From Mycolicibacter terrae (lineage in GTDB: Bacteria; Actinomycetota; Actinomycetes; Mycobacteriales; Mycobacteriaceae): a stretch of 64,000 bases of DNA. Below are positions 51,978-61,449 of the stretch, piece by piece. The stretch spans positions 4,092,001-4,156,000 of the forward strand of contig NZ_AP022564.1 of assembly GCF_010727125.1 (NCBI RefSeq), given 5' to 3'. Position 1 is the stretch's first letter, and each line of letters starts with the position of its first letter. The position numbers and the translations under genes are program-made. The notes under the pieces are model-generated. The model was not told the origin of the DNA. It did not search any database and saw only the letters and a program-made list of their open reading frames with translations.

Positions 51978-53542
51978 CAGCCTTCACCTCGCGGAGGAAG
52001 CGGTGCCACCGGGCCCGGGATCACGTTGGGCCCGGGCGGGGGCGGCGCGATCGGAGCCACCCCGGGGGGCTGGCCGACGAAGGGCAGCGGACCGGGAGCC
52101 TCGTCATAGGCGTTCGGCGGCCCGGGCGGGGTCTGGTACTGGGACTGGATCGGCGCCGGATCCGGGCCGCCCATCAACTGCGCCAGTGACTCGGGCGTCA
52201 ACAGCCGCTCGGTGTCGTGGCCGGGCTGCACACCCTGCATTCCGGGTGCGGTGATCCAGCCCGGCTGAGAGTTCTTGTGCGACAGCGGTGTGTCCGGCAC
52301 CCAGATACCCGGAACGGTGGTGTCCTTGTATCCCGGTGGCGGCTGCAGTCGCGGCTCGGAGTACGCGATCTGCTTGGGCGTGGTGTAGGCGCTGGTCCAG
52401 ATGTTGATACCGAACGGCAGGTAGTTGAACTTGATCGCATCGGCCACCGGGGCGAGATACTCCGCGCACAGTTCGGCCGAGTCCTGGTAGCCCAGCCGGC
52501 TACCGGCCTGGATCGCGCTGCAGATGAACTGCATCGGGTTGGCGAAGTTCGGCAGCACCGGGAAGCCGGTGACGGCGCCCTGGGCGGGGTGGTAGATCTC
52601 GCCCGCACCGGCCAGCACGTTCGGCAGCACGTGCAATGCGGTCTCGAAGCCCTCCAGCGGGTCCGGCTGCGTGATCGCGGTGGTCACCTGGGCGAGGTTG
52701 TCGATGCTCTTGACCAGCGGCTCCTGGTTCTGGTTCAAGAACGCCCGGATGATCGTCATGGTGGCATAGAACTGGTCGGCGGCCTGCGCGAGCGCCTGAT
52801 CGGTGCTGGTCAGGTTGTTGGTGAACTTGGCCAGGTCCCGGTTCAGCGCGACGAACTGCTGGTCGTTGTGGTCCAGCGCCCGGACGAACAGGGCCAGGCT
52901 GCGCGTCACGGCGTAGAAGTCGCCGCGGCCCTTGTTCAGCGCGGTGAGCGCATCCGAGAGGCTGCTGAACGTCGTGTTGAGCTGCTGGCCCTTGCCGGCC
53001 AGGCTGTCGGCGAAGCTCTCGATCGCTTCGCCGATCGGTCCCTTCGGCTGCTCCTTGGTCGGACCCAGCTTGGTGATGATGTTGGTGACGTCGTTGCGCA
53101 GGGTGTCCCACTCGACCGGAACCTCGGTGCGTTCCTCGGGGATCACGGCGTTGTCGGCGAGCACCGGGCCACCGCGGTAGGGCGGCTCCAGCTGAATGTT
53201 GCGCGACGCCACCAGGGTCGGGTTCAAGATGATCGCCTTGGCGTCGGCCGGCACCTTGTACTTGCTCCGGTAGTGCAGGGTGACCTTCATCTTGTCGCCG
53301 GCCGGTTCGATCTTGTCGATCGCGCCGACCCGCACGCCCATGATCTGGACCGCGTCACCGGGGTACAGCGCGTCGGTCTGGGGGAAGTAGGCGACCACGG
53401 TGGTGCTGGTGAGCTTGCGGAACAGTTGCAGGCCGCCGAAGCCCGCCACCAGTGCCAACACCAGCAGCGCGGAGCCCACGATGACCGTCGCACGCGACAT
53501 CTGGGGCAGTCGCACGTTACGAACGTCGAAAACGGTACCCAC
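51977..53542 (-). CDS. mce1D: Mce1D
   Basis: Fourth Mce1 subunit, 521 aa: anchor helix (about 18-40), MCE domain (LYPGDAVQIMGVRVGAID, then NPTLVASRNIQLEP), helical tunnel segment, a conserved C-terminal segment (CSAIQAG, AELCAEYLAP) and a Pro-rich tail of about 70 residues. GTG 53542 lies 6 bp after mce1C. Confidence 0.95.
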   Translation of the reverse strand: MGTVFDVRNVRLPQMSRATVIVGSALLVLALVAGFGGLQLFRKLTSTTVVAYFPQTDALYPGDAVQIMGVRVGAIDKIEPAGDKMKVTLHYRSKYKVPADAKAIILNPTLVASRNIQLEPPYRGGPVLADNAVIPEERTEVPVEWDTLRNDVTNIITKLGPTKEQPKGPIGEAIESFADSLAGKGQQLNTTFSSLSDALTALNKGRGDFYAVTRSLALFVRALDHNDQQFVALNRDLAKFTNNLTSTDQALAQAADQFYATMTIIRAFLNQNQEPLVKSIDNLAQVTTAITQPDPLEGFETALHVLPNVLAGAGEIYHPAQGAVTGFPVLPNFANPMQFICSAIQAGSRLGYQDSAELCAEYLAPVADAIKFNYLPFGINIWTSAYTTPKQIAYSEPRLQPPPGYKDTTVPGIWVPDTPLSHKNSQPGWITAPGMQGVQPGHDTERLLTPESLAQLMGGPDPAPIQSQYQTPPGPPNAYDEAPGPLPFVGQPPGVAPIAPPPPGPNVIPGPVAPLPPRGEG

Positions 53543-53548
53543 GTCCGG

Positions 53549-55147
53549 CTACCTCCCTTCCAGTGAGCCGCCGCCGCCGCCTGGCTGACTGTTTCCGCCT
53601 TCACCGGGTGCGATGAACGGCGCCGGCAGTTGGTCGCCCGGCCCGGGCGGTGCCGGCGGTCCGGGCGCCCTGGGCCCCGGCGGAGGCGCCGCACCCGGGT
53701 TGGCCGGAGCCGGCCCGGGCATCGGGCCCATCGGTTCGGAGCGCGCTCCGGGATTGGCGTCGGGCATCGGCACCGGGGTGCCCGGCACCACCGGCGGTGC
53801 CTCGCCCGGCCGGCCGGCGATCGGAATTCCCGGCGTCGACGGCAACCCATCGGGGTTTGCCGGCGAGACCAACACATCGGTCGGGCCCGGGTACGGTCCG
53901 CTCGGGCCGAACGGTCCCGCGTTCGGGTCCAGGTTCGCGCAGGGCAGCGGGTTGCCCGGGGTCGGGAACAGTCCGGCCGCCGGCGCGTACGAGCACGGCG
54001 AACCCGGCGCGACCGCCGGCCCGGGGTGCTCGGGCGTGCCCTCGATCACCTGCGGCGCGGGCGGCGGTGCACCGTTGGCGAACCTGGTCCCGTTGGGGTC
54101 GGGGTAGCGGAACTCCGGCAGGCCGGCGTTGCGCCAGAACTCCTCCGGCGAGATGCCGCGCTTCTTGAACGCCGCGTCGACCCACGGTTGCAGGATCCAG
54201 AACGGAATCACGTTGAGCGCCGAGACCTTGAAGTACGGCCCCGAGGCGATCGCGTCGTTGACGATGGTCAGGTACCGGCCCAACGTGGTGAGGATCTCCC
54301 GCAGGTCGTCTTGGCGCCGGACGAGCATGCCGGTGATGTTCTCGGCCTCTTCGAACACGTGGTGCAGGTCCAGGCCGGGGTTGTCCTTGACCAGGCCCTG
54401 CACCTGTTCACCGAAGTAGGCGATGTTGCCCAGCAGCGCCGAAATGGCCTGGCTGCGCTGGTTGAACGCGGCCACCAGGGTCTGGGTGTTGCGCAGCACC
54501 GCGTCGACCTGGTTGCTGCGGTCTCCCAGCACGGCGGCGATCTGGTTGGCCTGGGCCAGCAGGTGGGTGATCTCGTCGTCGCGCTTGCCGATGGTGTCGG
54601 AGAACTTGGCGACGCCGTCGAGAGCGGCGCTCAGGTCGGGAGCGGTCTCCTCGACCGTTTCCGAGAGCACTTTCAGCGACCGCTTGACGGTGTCGATGTC
54701 CCAGCCGCCCGCCGCCTTGGTGACATCGAAGACCGCGTCGTAGAGCTGGTAGGGCGTGGTGCTCTGTCCCAGCGGCAGCACCCCCTGCGGCGCGATCTTC
54801 TTCTCGCCCTTGGGTTCGATCGCCAAGACCTTCCGGCCAAGAATGGTGTCGGTCTTCACCCCGATCCGGCTGTCGGTGCCGATCGGGTTGGCGCCGACGG
54901 AGAACCGCACCAGGACGTGGTCACCCTGGATGGACAGGTCCTGGACTTTGCCGACGTCCACGCCCGAGATACGGACCTTGTCTCCCGCGCTGAGCCCGCC
55001 GGTGTCGGAGAGCTCCCCGAAGTAGCTCGGCTCGGCGAACAGCATCGGCACCGTGGTGAAGGTCTGCCCCACCAGCGTCACCAGCACGACCGTGATGATG
55101 CCGATCACGCCGATGCGTGCCCGGTTGGGCGGTTCCAGAGTCCTCAC
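53549..55147 (-). CDS. mce1C: Mce1C
   Basis: Third Mce1 subunit, 532 aa: anchor helix (about 13-33), MCE domain (GGLSAGDKVRISGVDVGKV, then DTILGRKVLAIEP), helical region, and a very long Pro/Gly-rich tail (about 350-532). GTG 55147 is chosen over GTG 55159 because it overlaps the mce1B stop (GTGA) and gives the VRTLE start known in the family. It is the intact equivalent of the frameshifted gene at 39395. Confidence 0.94.
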   Translation of the reverse strand: MRTLEPPNRARIGVIGIITVVLVTLVGQTFTTVPMLFAEPSYFGELSDTGGLSAGDKVRISGVDVGKVQDLSIQGDHVLVRFSVGANPIGTDSRIGVKTDTILGRKVLAIEPKGEKKIAPQGVLPLGQSTTPYQLYDAVFDVTKAAGGWDIDTVKRSLKVLSETVEETAPDLSAALDGVAKFSDTIGKRDDEITHLLAQANQIAAVLGDRSNQVDAVLRNTQTLVAAFNQRSQAISALLGNIAYFGEQVQGLVKDNPGLDLHHVFEEAENITGMLVRRQDDLREILTTLGRYLTIVNDAIASGPYFKVSALNVIPFWILQPWVDAAFKKRGISPEEFWRNAGLPEFRYPDPNGTRFANGAPPPAPQVIEGTPEHPGPAVAPGSPCSYAPAAGLFPTPGNPLPCANLDPNAGPFGPSGPYPGPTDVLVSPANPDGLPSTPGIPIAGRPGEAPPVVPGTPVPMPDANPGARSEPMGPMPGPAPANPGAAPPPGPRAPGPPAPPGPGDQLPAPFIAPGEGGNSQPGGGGGSLEGR

Positions 55148-56172
55148 TGGGGCGTGCACCTCCCGGTCGGCTGCTGCCAGAGCCGGACGTTGCGAACCGG
55201 TCCCCCGGGCTGCAGGCCCGGAAGCTTGATGGTCGCGTCACAGATGTAGAAGTTGAAGAAGTCACCGTAGACACCGGTGCGTCCGATGAGCTTCATCGCC
55301 TTGGGAATCCGCTGCAACAGACCCTCGACGTCGGCCATCCGGTCCGGCGGCTCCGGGCCCGCCACCGGGAAGATGCTGTGCAGCTGCGGACGGTTGTCGG
55401 CCAGCAGGTCGGCCAGATTGCCGGCGGCGTTACCGAATTCGGCGGTGCCGAAGGCCAGGCCGCTGCGGTGGTCGTTGAGCCCCTTGACCAGCTTGTCGAA
55501 GTTGTCGACCGTCTCGTCGAACGTCTGGCGGTGCCGGACCGCGGTGTCCAGCACGGTATTGAGGTTCTTGACCACCTCGCCGATCGCGGCGTCACGGTCG
55601 GCGATGTGCGCGGTCAGCTGCGCGGTCTGCTGCAGGATGTCGTTGATGGTGCCGCCCTGTCCCTGGAACACGGTGACGATGGACGAGGCGATGGTGTTGA
55701 TCTTGTCCGGATCCAGCGCCCGGAACACCGGTTTGAAACCACCGATCAGCGCGTCGAGGTCGAGGGCGGGCTGGGTGCGAGAGGCCGGAATGAACCCGCC
55801 GGCGGGCAGCCGCTGATCCGCACCCTCACCCTCACCCCGCTTGAGTTCCATATAGCGGTTGCCGATGAGGTCGTCGTAACGGATCTGCGCGGTGGTCGAC
55901 TGGTACAGCGGCAGCGAGCGGTCGACGTCGAAGTCCACCACGACGCGGCGGCCGCCGTCGACCAGGTGCACGCTCTTGACCTTGCCGATCTCCACCCCGG
56001 AGGCGCGGACGAACTGGCCCTGGCGCAGGCCGCTGGCGTTGGTGAACTCCGCGGAGTAGCGGGCCGTCCGGTCGAACCGGACCTGGCCGAACACCACGAC
56101 CAAGCCGACCGTGAAGAGCAGCAGCACCGTGCCGACGACGCCGAGTTTGATAGCGGTTCTGGTGATGTTCAT
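55144..56172 (-). CDS. mce1B: Mce1B
   Basis: Second Mce1 subunit, 342 aa: anchor helix (about 8-30), MCE domain (GLRQGQFVRASGVEIGKV, then YDDLIGNRYMELKRG), helical tunnel segment and the short C-terminus with ICDATIKLPG and GRCTPQ (cysteine pair). No Pro tail. ATG 56172 overlaps the mce1A stop (ATGA). Confidence 0.95.
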   Translation of the reverse strand: MNITRTAIKLGVVGTVLLLFTVGLVVVFGQVRFDRTARYSAEFTNASGLRQGQFVRASGVEIGKVKSVHLVDGGRRVVVDFDVDRSLPLYQSTTAQIRYDDLIGNRYMELKRGEGEGADQRLPAGGFIPASRTQPALDLDALIGGFKPVFRALDPDKINTIASSIVTVFQGQGGTINDILQQTAQLTAHIADRDAAIGEVVKNLNTVLDTAVRHRQTFDETVDNFDKLVKGLNDHRSGLAFGTAEFGNAAGNLADLLADNRPQLHSIFPVAGPEPPDRMADVEGLLQRIPKAMKLIGRTGVYGDFFNFYICDATIKLPGLQPGGPVRNVRLWQQPTGRCTPQ

Positions 56173-57392
56173 GGGTTGATCGTGTTATCCCCGACTTGGC
56201 GTCCCCAGACGTAATCGATGGCCCAGGGCGATCCGACCTCGAAATGGTTGTACGGCGCTTGGCTGACTCCGGTGTCGGCGACCAGGTACGGCGCCGGCCA
56301 GAAGTCGTGGGTGATCTCCTGCCAACAGCCCGGTGCCCCGCCGGGCCCGCCGCGGGCGTTGTAGCGCGGCAGGTTATCCGGGTAGAGGTAGGGGTTGGCC
56401 GGGCTGACCAGCTCACTGACGGTGTCGAGCGCGTAACCGTCTCCACCGCCGAGGAATTCGTACACCTTTGGCGCCCCCTCGGCGAGATTTCGGATGGCAC
56501 AGAACAGTTCCGGGCTGTATTCGTCCAGCAACGCCGACACCGGAACCAGGTCGGAGAACTGCGCCCGGAAGTACGGGCCGAACCGGTCGGTGATGTCGGC
56601 ACCGAGGTTGCCCACGCCGGCCGCCGCCAGCAGCGCGGCGTCCAGTTGCTTCTGCTGAGCGGTGATCGTCCGCACCGTGGTGGGCGAGCTCTCCAAGAAG
56701 CCGACCAGATCCGGTGCGCCGTCGGCGTAGACGTCTCCCAGGTTGGCGAAGCCTTTGAGGTCGCGCCGGAACGAGGGCATCCGGGCGTTGACGTCGTCGA
56801 GGATCGCGTTTCCGTTGACCAGCGATTCGCCGAACTTGTTCCCGAGGCCGGTCAACGCCTCCGCCGCGGCGTGCAAGGTGAGGTTCAGTTTGACCGGGTC
56901 CACGCTCTCCGACAGCTTGGTCACGGTCTCGAACAGGGTGTTGAGTTCCGTGGTCACCGACGTGGCGATGATGTGTTTGGTGGTGATGCGTTGCGGTGTC
57001 GGGTTTTCCGGCGCAGTCAGCGCCACGTACTTGTTACCGAACAACGTCGTCGCCAGAATGTTGGCCTCGACGTTGGACGGAATCAGGTTGATGTACTTCG
57101 GGTCCACATCGAGGGTGAACTTGGCAGCCGGCTTGTCCTGGTACTCCGTCGGCGAGATGGCGGCCACCCGCCCGATCTGCACCCCGTTGTAGGTCACCGG
57201 GCCACCCGGATCCATCACCAGGCCGGCCCGCGGCGCCACCATGGTCAGCGGTGTCGTCTTGGTGAATGCCCCGCGGAACTGGCCGTACACCAACCCGGTG
57301 ATGAGCGCCAGGACCGCGACGGTCACCACGCCCGCGATCCGGTAGGGCGGGGTCTGCGACTTGTTCTGTCTCCCGATTGCCATCGCCATCAC
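56169..57392 (-). CDS. mce1A: Mce1A
   Basis: First Mce1 subunit, 407 aa: anchor helix (about 19-38), MCE domain (GPVTYNGVQIGRVAAI, then ATTLFGNKYVALTAP), helical tunnel segment, and a conserved C-terminus with LFCAIRN and GAPGCWQEI. Historically the invasin-like Mce1A. GTG 57392 (or ATG 57389) overlaps the yrbE1B stop. Confidence 0.95.
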   Translation of the reverse strand: MMAMAIGRQNKSQTPPYRIAGVVTVAVLALITGLVYGQFRGAFTKTTPLTMVAPRAGLVMDPGGPVTYNGVQIGRVAAISPTEYQDKPAAKFTLDVDPKYINLIPSNVEANILATTLFGNKYVALTAPENPTPQRITTKHIIATSVTTELNTLFETVTKLSESVDPVKLNLTLHAAAEALTGLGNKFGESLVNGNAILDDVNARMPSFRRDLKGFANLGDVYADGAPDLVGFLESSPTTVRTITAQQKQLDAALLAAAGVGNLGADITDRFGPYFRAQFSDLVPVSALLDEYSPELFCAIRNLAEGAPKVYEFLGGGDGYALDTVSELVSPANPYLYPDNLPRYNARGGPGGAPGCWQEITHDFWPAPYLVADTGVSQAPYNHFEVGSPWAIDYVWGRQVGDNTINP

Positions 57393-58258
57393 ATCGTCAA
57401 GTTGAAGTTGGGGTCGACGCCGTAAAGCGCCAACGCGGCGAACAAGACGACTGTCGGCACCGAGATCAGCGAGAGTCGCATCGACTGGCCCACCGCCGCG
57501 CCGACACCGACCGGCCCGCCGCTGGCGTTGAACCCGTAGTAGCAGTGCGTGATCATCACCACCACCGCGATCAAGATGGTCTCCAGGAACGACCAGAACA
57601 CGTCGTCGGGTCGCAGGAAGGTTCGGAAGTAGTGGTCGTAGGTGCCCGACGACTGTCCGAAGAACAGCGTCGTGACGATCTGCGGCGAGGCGAACGCCAT
57701 GATCAGCGCCAGTGCGTACAACGGGATGATCACGGTGAAGCCGGCCACCACGCGGGTGGACACCAGGTAGGAGATGGAGTTGATCCCCATCACCTCCAGC
57801 GCGTCGATCTCCTCGCTGATCCGCATGGCGCCGAGTTCGGCGGTGGCTCCGGCCCCGACCGTCGCTGCCAGGGCGATGCCGGCGTTGACCGGACCGACCA
57901 CTCGGACGTTGACCAGCGCCGCGGCGAAACCGGTATAGGTCTCCACCCCGATGTTGCCCAGCGAGGTGAACCCCTGGATGGCGATCAGTGAGCCGCCGGC
58001 CAGCATCACGAAGCCCATGATGGCCACGGTGCCGCCGATCACGGCCATCGCACCGGTGCCCATGCCCAACTCGGCGATGAGGCGCAGCGACTCCCTGCGG
58101 TATCTACGCAGCGCCCAGGGGATCTGCCGGATCGCGGTCAGGAAGAACCAGCCCATCTGGCCGCTCTTGTCGAGCGAACGTCCGGCCGCCCCGACGTAGC
58201 GGTGGTAGTTCGCGATCAGCCCGGGAAACCGGGCCCGCAGCACTGCCGATGTCGACAT
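57389..58258 (-). CDS. yrbE1B: Mce1 permease YrbE1B
   Basis: A 289-aa MlaE-family permease. Conserved EQ-loop region ELGAMRISEEIDALEVMG and C-terminal CYYGFNASGGPVGVG are present. It forms the inner-membrane dimer with YrbE1A. ATG 58258 is 1 bp from the yrbE1A stop. Confidence 0.96.
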   Translation of the reverse strand: MSTSAVLRARFPGLIANYHRYVGAAGRSLDKSGQMGWFFLTAIRQIPWALRRYRRESLRLIAELGMGTGAMAVIGGTVAIMGFVMLAGGSLIAIQGFTSLGNIGVETYTGFAAALVNVRVVGPVNAGIALAATVGAGATAELGAMRISEEIDALEVMGINSISYLVSTRVVAGFTVIIPLYALALIMAFASPQIVTTLFFGQSSGTYDHYFRTFLRPDDVFWSFLETILIAVVVMITHCYYGFNASGGPVGVGAAVGQSMRLSLISVPTVVLFAALALYGVDPNFNLTM

Positions 58259-58259
58259 G

Positions 58260-59063
58260 TCAGGTCCCCGTTCCGAACTTCACGCCGATGGTGGTCAGCA
58301 CCACGTTCACGGCGAACAGCGCGAGCACGCACAAGACCACCGTCTCGTTCACCGCCGTTCCGAGCCCTTTGGACCCACCCCGAACGGTAAGACCCCGATA
58401 ACAACCGACCAAGCCTGCGATAAGTCCGAACACGCTGGCTTTGACGGTCGAGATGAGCACCTCGGGCAGTCCGGTGAGCAACGTCAGCGTGGACAGGTAC
58501 GCCCCTCCGGACACGTTCTGCAGATACACCCCGAACAGGAAGCCGCCGAACAGGCCGATGACGATCACCAGGGCGTTGAGCAACAGCGCGACGACGGTGG
58601 CGGCGATCACCCGGGGCACCACGAGGCGATGGATCGGGTCGATGCCGAGCACCTCCATCGCGTCGATCTCCTCGCGGATGGTGCGGGCGCCCAGGTCGGC
58701 GCAGATGGCGGTCGAACCCGCGCCGGCCACCACCAGCACGGTGACCAGTGGCCCCAGCTGGGTGACGGCCGCGATACCGGCGCCGGCGCCCGAGACGTCG
58801 GCAGCTCCGAACTGGGCCAACAGGATATTCAGCGTGAAGACCAGCAGCACGGTCAGTGGGATGGCGACCGCGATGGTCGGCACCAGGGCGACGCTGGTGA
58901 TGAACCAGCCCTGCTGGAGCGTCTCGCGCCACTGGAACGGCGGCACGAACAGTGCACGAGCTGTCAGCGCACACATCCGGAAAAACCCGCCGACCATCAC
59001 CAATGGCGGCACCAGCCGGTCACGGGCGAAATCGGCCAGGCGGGGACGCGCAGGAGCGGTCAC
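58260..59063 (-). CDS. yrbE1A: Mce1 permease YrbE1A
   Basis: A 267-aa MlaE-family permease with the canonical ADLGARTIREEIDAMEVLG loop and GCYRGLTVRGGSKG near the C-terminus. GTG 59063 overlaps the stop of the possible 77-codon ORF (GTGA). It is 234 bp downstream of fadD5; an internal promoter has been described in this gap in M. tuberculosis, so the mce1 genes may be made without fadD5. Confidence 0.96.
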   Translation of the reverse strand: MTAPARPRLADFARDRLVPPLVMVGGFFRMCALTARALFVPPFQWRETLQQGWFITSVALVPTIAVAIPLTVLLVFTLNILLAQFGAADVSGAGAGIAAVTQLGPLVTVLVVAGAGSTAICADLGARTIREEIDAMEVLGIDPIHRLVVPRVIAATVVALLLNALVIVIGLFGGFLFGVYLQNVSGGAYLSTLTLLTGLPEVLISTVKASVFGLIAGLVGCYRGLTVRGGSKGLGTAVNETVVLCVLALFAVNVVLTTIGVKFGTGT

Positions 59064-59293
59064 AACACCCCCCTCATCGGAGACCCCGCGTCACGACGCA
59101 GCAAGGGATCGCGTCGCACAGTGTGTCTCCCGTCCGTCCATGGTTTGTTCGAGACCCGCGTCACCATAGCGACCCAACGTGCCGTTGGCGACCATCGGAC
59201 CATACCTGATGGCTCCGTGAGAGTGGCATCGATTCGGCGCAACATGCGCAGGTTTCCTACCGGAGAGTAATGTGCCGCCACCTCAACCGTCAT
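59060..59293 (-). CDS. Possible small protein filling the fadD5-yrbE1A gap
   Basis: A 77-codon frame from ATG 59293, 4 bp after the fadD5 stop, to a TGA overlapping the yrbE1A GTG in GTGA. It starts MTVEVAAHYSPVGN and is basic (many Arg), with no recognised domain or membrane segment. The fit to both neighbours is striking, but there is no clear Shine-Dalgarno. Otherwise the gap holds only promoter DNA. Confidence 0.3.
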   Translation of the reverse strand: MTVEVAAHYSPVGNLRMLRRIDATLTEPSGMVRWSPTARWVAMVTRVSNKPWTDGRHTVRRDPLLRRDAGSPMRGVL

Positions 59294-59297
59294 GGTC

Positions 59298-60914
59298 TCA
59301 GGCGGTATCTCTTGCGGCGCTGACCGACTCGGATCCGGGGTCGCTCGCGTAGCGGATCCGCAGCTCGGTCTTGAGCACCTTGCCGGCCGGGTTTCGCGGC
59401 AGGGCGTCGACGATCTCCAAGCCTTTGGGGTGCTTATAACGCGCCAGTCGCTCGGTCAGGTAGGCGTCCAGATCGGCCAGGGCCAGATCTGCCCGGGTGA
59501 CCGCGGCGACTGCGATCGGGACCTCGCCCCACCGCTCGTGCGGGCGGCCGATCACGGCGACCTCGGCGATGTCGGGGTGGCCGGCCAAGACGTTCTCCAC
59601 CTCGGCGCAGTACACGTTCTCTCCGCCGGAGATGATCATGTCCTTCTTGCGGTCGACCACCCAGACGTAGCCCTCGTCGTCCATCCGGACCAGATCCCCG
59701 GAATGGAACCAGCCCCCGGCGAAGGCCTCGGCGGTGGCCTCCGGGTTGTTCCAGTAGCCGCTCATCAGGGTGGGCGCCCGGTAGACGATCTCACCGACCT
59801 CGCCGACGGCGACGTCGTTCATGTTGTCGTCCACCACCCGCGCGGCGACGGTCGGGATGACGGTGCCGACCGATCCCAGCTTTCGGACGGCGTCCTCGCC
59901 GAGCAGCATGCAGGTGACCGGCGACATCTCGGTCTGGCCGAATGCCGCCAGGATCTTGGTGCCCGGAAAGGTCTCCGCCATCTGCCGCAGCAGCGCATCC
60001 GAGGCCGGCGCCGCGCCCCAGGACATGGTCCGCAGCCGGATGTCGCGCGGGTTGGCCTGTTGTTGGGCGCAGACCGCCTGCCACTGCGCCGGCACCAGAA
60101 AGATGCCGGTGACCTTCTCGGCGGCCAGCACGTCGAGCAGTTGGCCGGCGTCGAACGCACCGAGCGCATTGATCACCGTCGGGATACCCAGCCACATGCC
60201 CGGCAGCAGGTTCCCGACGCCGGCGATGTGGAAGAACGGCACCCCGATGAAAGCGACGTCGCCGGCGCTGGTGCCGGCGGTGTAGAGCGCCGTCATGGCC
60301 TGGCCGGTGAGGTTGGTGTGGGTGAGCACCGCGCCCTTGGGCCGGCCGGTGGTTCCCGAGGTGTACATGACCAGGGCCGGCGAATCGTTCGGGATATCCA
60401 CCGGCCGATGCGGTTCGCCGGTCTCGTTGATCAGGTCCTCGTAGGCGATCAGGCCCGCGCTGCTTTCGCTGCCCTCGCCCGCCACCACCACGGTTTCCAG
60501 CAGGGAAGTCAGCTCCCGCAGGGCGACGGCCACCGGCGCCAGCGCCGTCTCGGTGATCAGCACCCGCGCCTCGCAGTCGGCGACCAGGAAGGCCAGCTCC
60601 GGCGGGGTGAGCCGGAAGTTCACCGGGACGGCGATCGCGCCCAGCATGTTCGCGGCCAGCACCGCCTCGACGAACTCGGTCCGGTTGAGCGTCAGGATCA
60701 TGACCCGGTCGCCGAAACCGACTCCGCGGCGACTCAGCGCGTCGGCCAGTGCGCCGACCCTCGTCCGCAGCTGCGCCCAGGTCGTGGTCTGTCCCAGGAA
60801 CCGCAGCGCCGTGGCATCCGGTTGCATCAGGGCGTGCCGGTCCAGTTGGTTGACCCAGTTCTGGCGTCGGGCGCGGTAGGGCTGCTCGGCGGGATCAGTT
60901 GTTGGGTGGGTCAA
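59298..60914 (-). CDS. fadD5: Fatty-acid-CoA ligase FadD5
   Basis: A 538-aa adenylate-forming enzyme that activates fatty acids to acyl-CoA, probably those imported by Mce1. Motifs: YTSGTTGRPKG (184-194), GQTEMSP, GWFHSGDL, and the C-terminal PRNPAGKVLK with the catalytic lysine. TTG 60914 is the start, with GGAGAG 6 nt upstream. First gene of the mce1 locus. The GntR-type repressor Mce1R, divergent from fadD5 in M. tuberculosis, is not upstream here. Confidence 0.95.
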   Translation of the reverse strand: MTHPTTDPAEQPYRARRQNWVNQLDRHALMQPDATALRFLGQTTTWAQLRTRVGALADALSRRGVGFGDRVMILTLNRTEFVEAVLAANMLGAIAVPVNFRLTPPELAFLVADCEARVLITETALAPVAVALRELTSLLETVVVAGEGSESSAGLIAYEDLINETGEPHRPVDIPNDSPALVMYTSGTTGRPKGAVLTHTNLTGQAMTALYTAGTSAGDVAFIGVPFFHIAGVGNLLPGMWLGIPTVINALGAFDAGQLLDVLAAEKVTGIFLVPAQWQAVCAQQQANPRDIRLRTMSWGAAPASDALLRQMAETFPGTKILAAFGQTEMSPVTCMLLGEDAVRKLGSVGTVIPTVAARVVDDNMNDVAVGEVGEIVYRAPTLMSGYWNNPEATAEAFAGGWFHSGDLVRMDDEGYVWVVDRKKDMIISGGENVYCAEVENVLAGHPDIAEVAVIGRPHERWGEVPIAVAAVTRADLALADLDAYLTERLARYKHPKGLEIVDALPRNPAGKVLKTELRIRYASDPGSESVSAARDTA

Positions 60915-60972
60915 TTCGGCTCTCCGCTTCGTGACTACGGCGCTGCGTCGACCGCTGCGCCCGACGCTGAGG

Positions 60973-61413
60973 CTAACCCGCCGCCAGTTCTTCGGCGCGC
61001 CGTTTGAGATTGTCGGCCAGATAGTCCAGGGCGTTGCCGACGGCCTTCTTGACCATCGGCTTGGGCACCGCCATCTCGGTCTCGATGTCCATGTCGACGG
61101 TGAGCAGCGAGGTGGGTCCCATCTCGACCACCGAGAACAATTGCTCCTGCTTGGTGAACAGGTCGCCTTGCTGGAGGACGGTCTGGATCTGGGTGGGGCT
61201 GGGGTAGTACACGGCCTGGATGAAGGTGCCGTCGAAGCCGGAGTACGACGCGTCCAGCCGCAGCTGACTGGGCCGGCCGTCGGCGTAACGCGCCAGCACC
61301 CAGATTCCTTTGACCTCTTGGTTCCACTGCGGGTACGCCTCGAAATCGGCGACGATTCCCATGATGGTGGCGGCGTCGGCGGCGACTTCGACGGTCTTGC
61401 TCACGAGCGGCAC
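60973..61413 (-). CDS. SRPBCC/START-like protein, TB18.5 (Rv0164) type
   Basis: A 146-aa helix-grip protein of the polyketide-cyclase/coenzyme Q-binding clan, expected to bind a hydrophobic ligand. Recognisable parts: MGIVADFEAYPQWNQEVKG, YYPSPTQIQTV, and the C-terminal helix DYLADNLKRRAEELAAG. GTG 61413 is 6 nt after TATGCT (61420-61425). It is 58 bp upstream of fadD5 on the same strand. Confidence 0.9.
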   Translation of the reverse strand: MPLVSKTVEVAADAATIMGIVADFEAYPQWNQEVKGIWVLARYADGRPSQLRLDASYSGFDGTFIQAVYYPSPTQIQTVLQQGDLFTKQEQLFSVVEMGPTSLLTVDMDIETEMAVPKPMVKKAVGNALDYLADNLKRRAEELAAG

Positions 61414-61449
61414 CCGCCGAGCATAGCCACCCCCGAAACGGCCGCCGGG

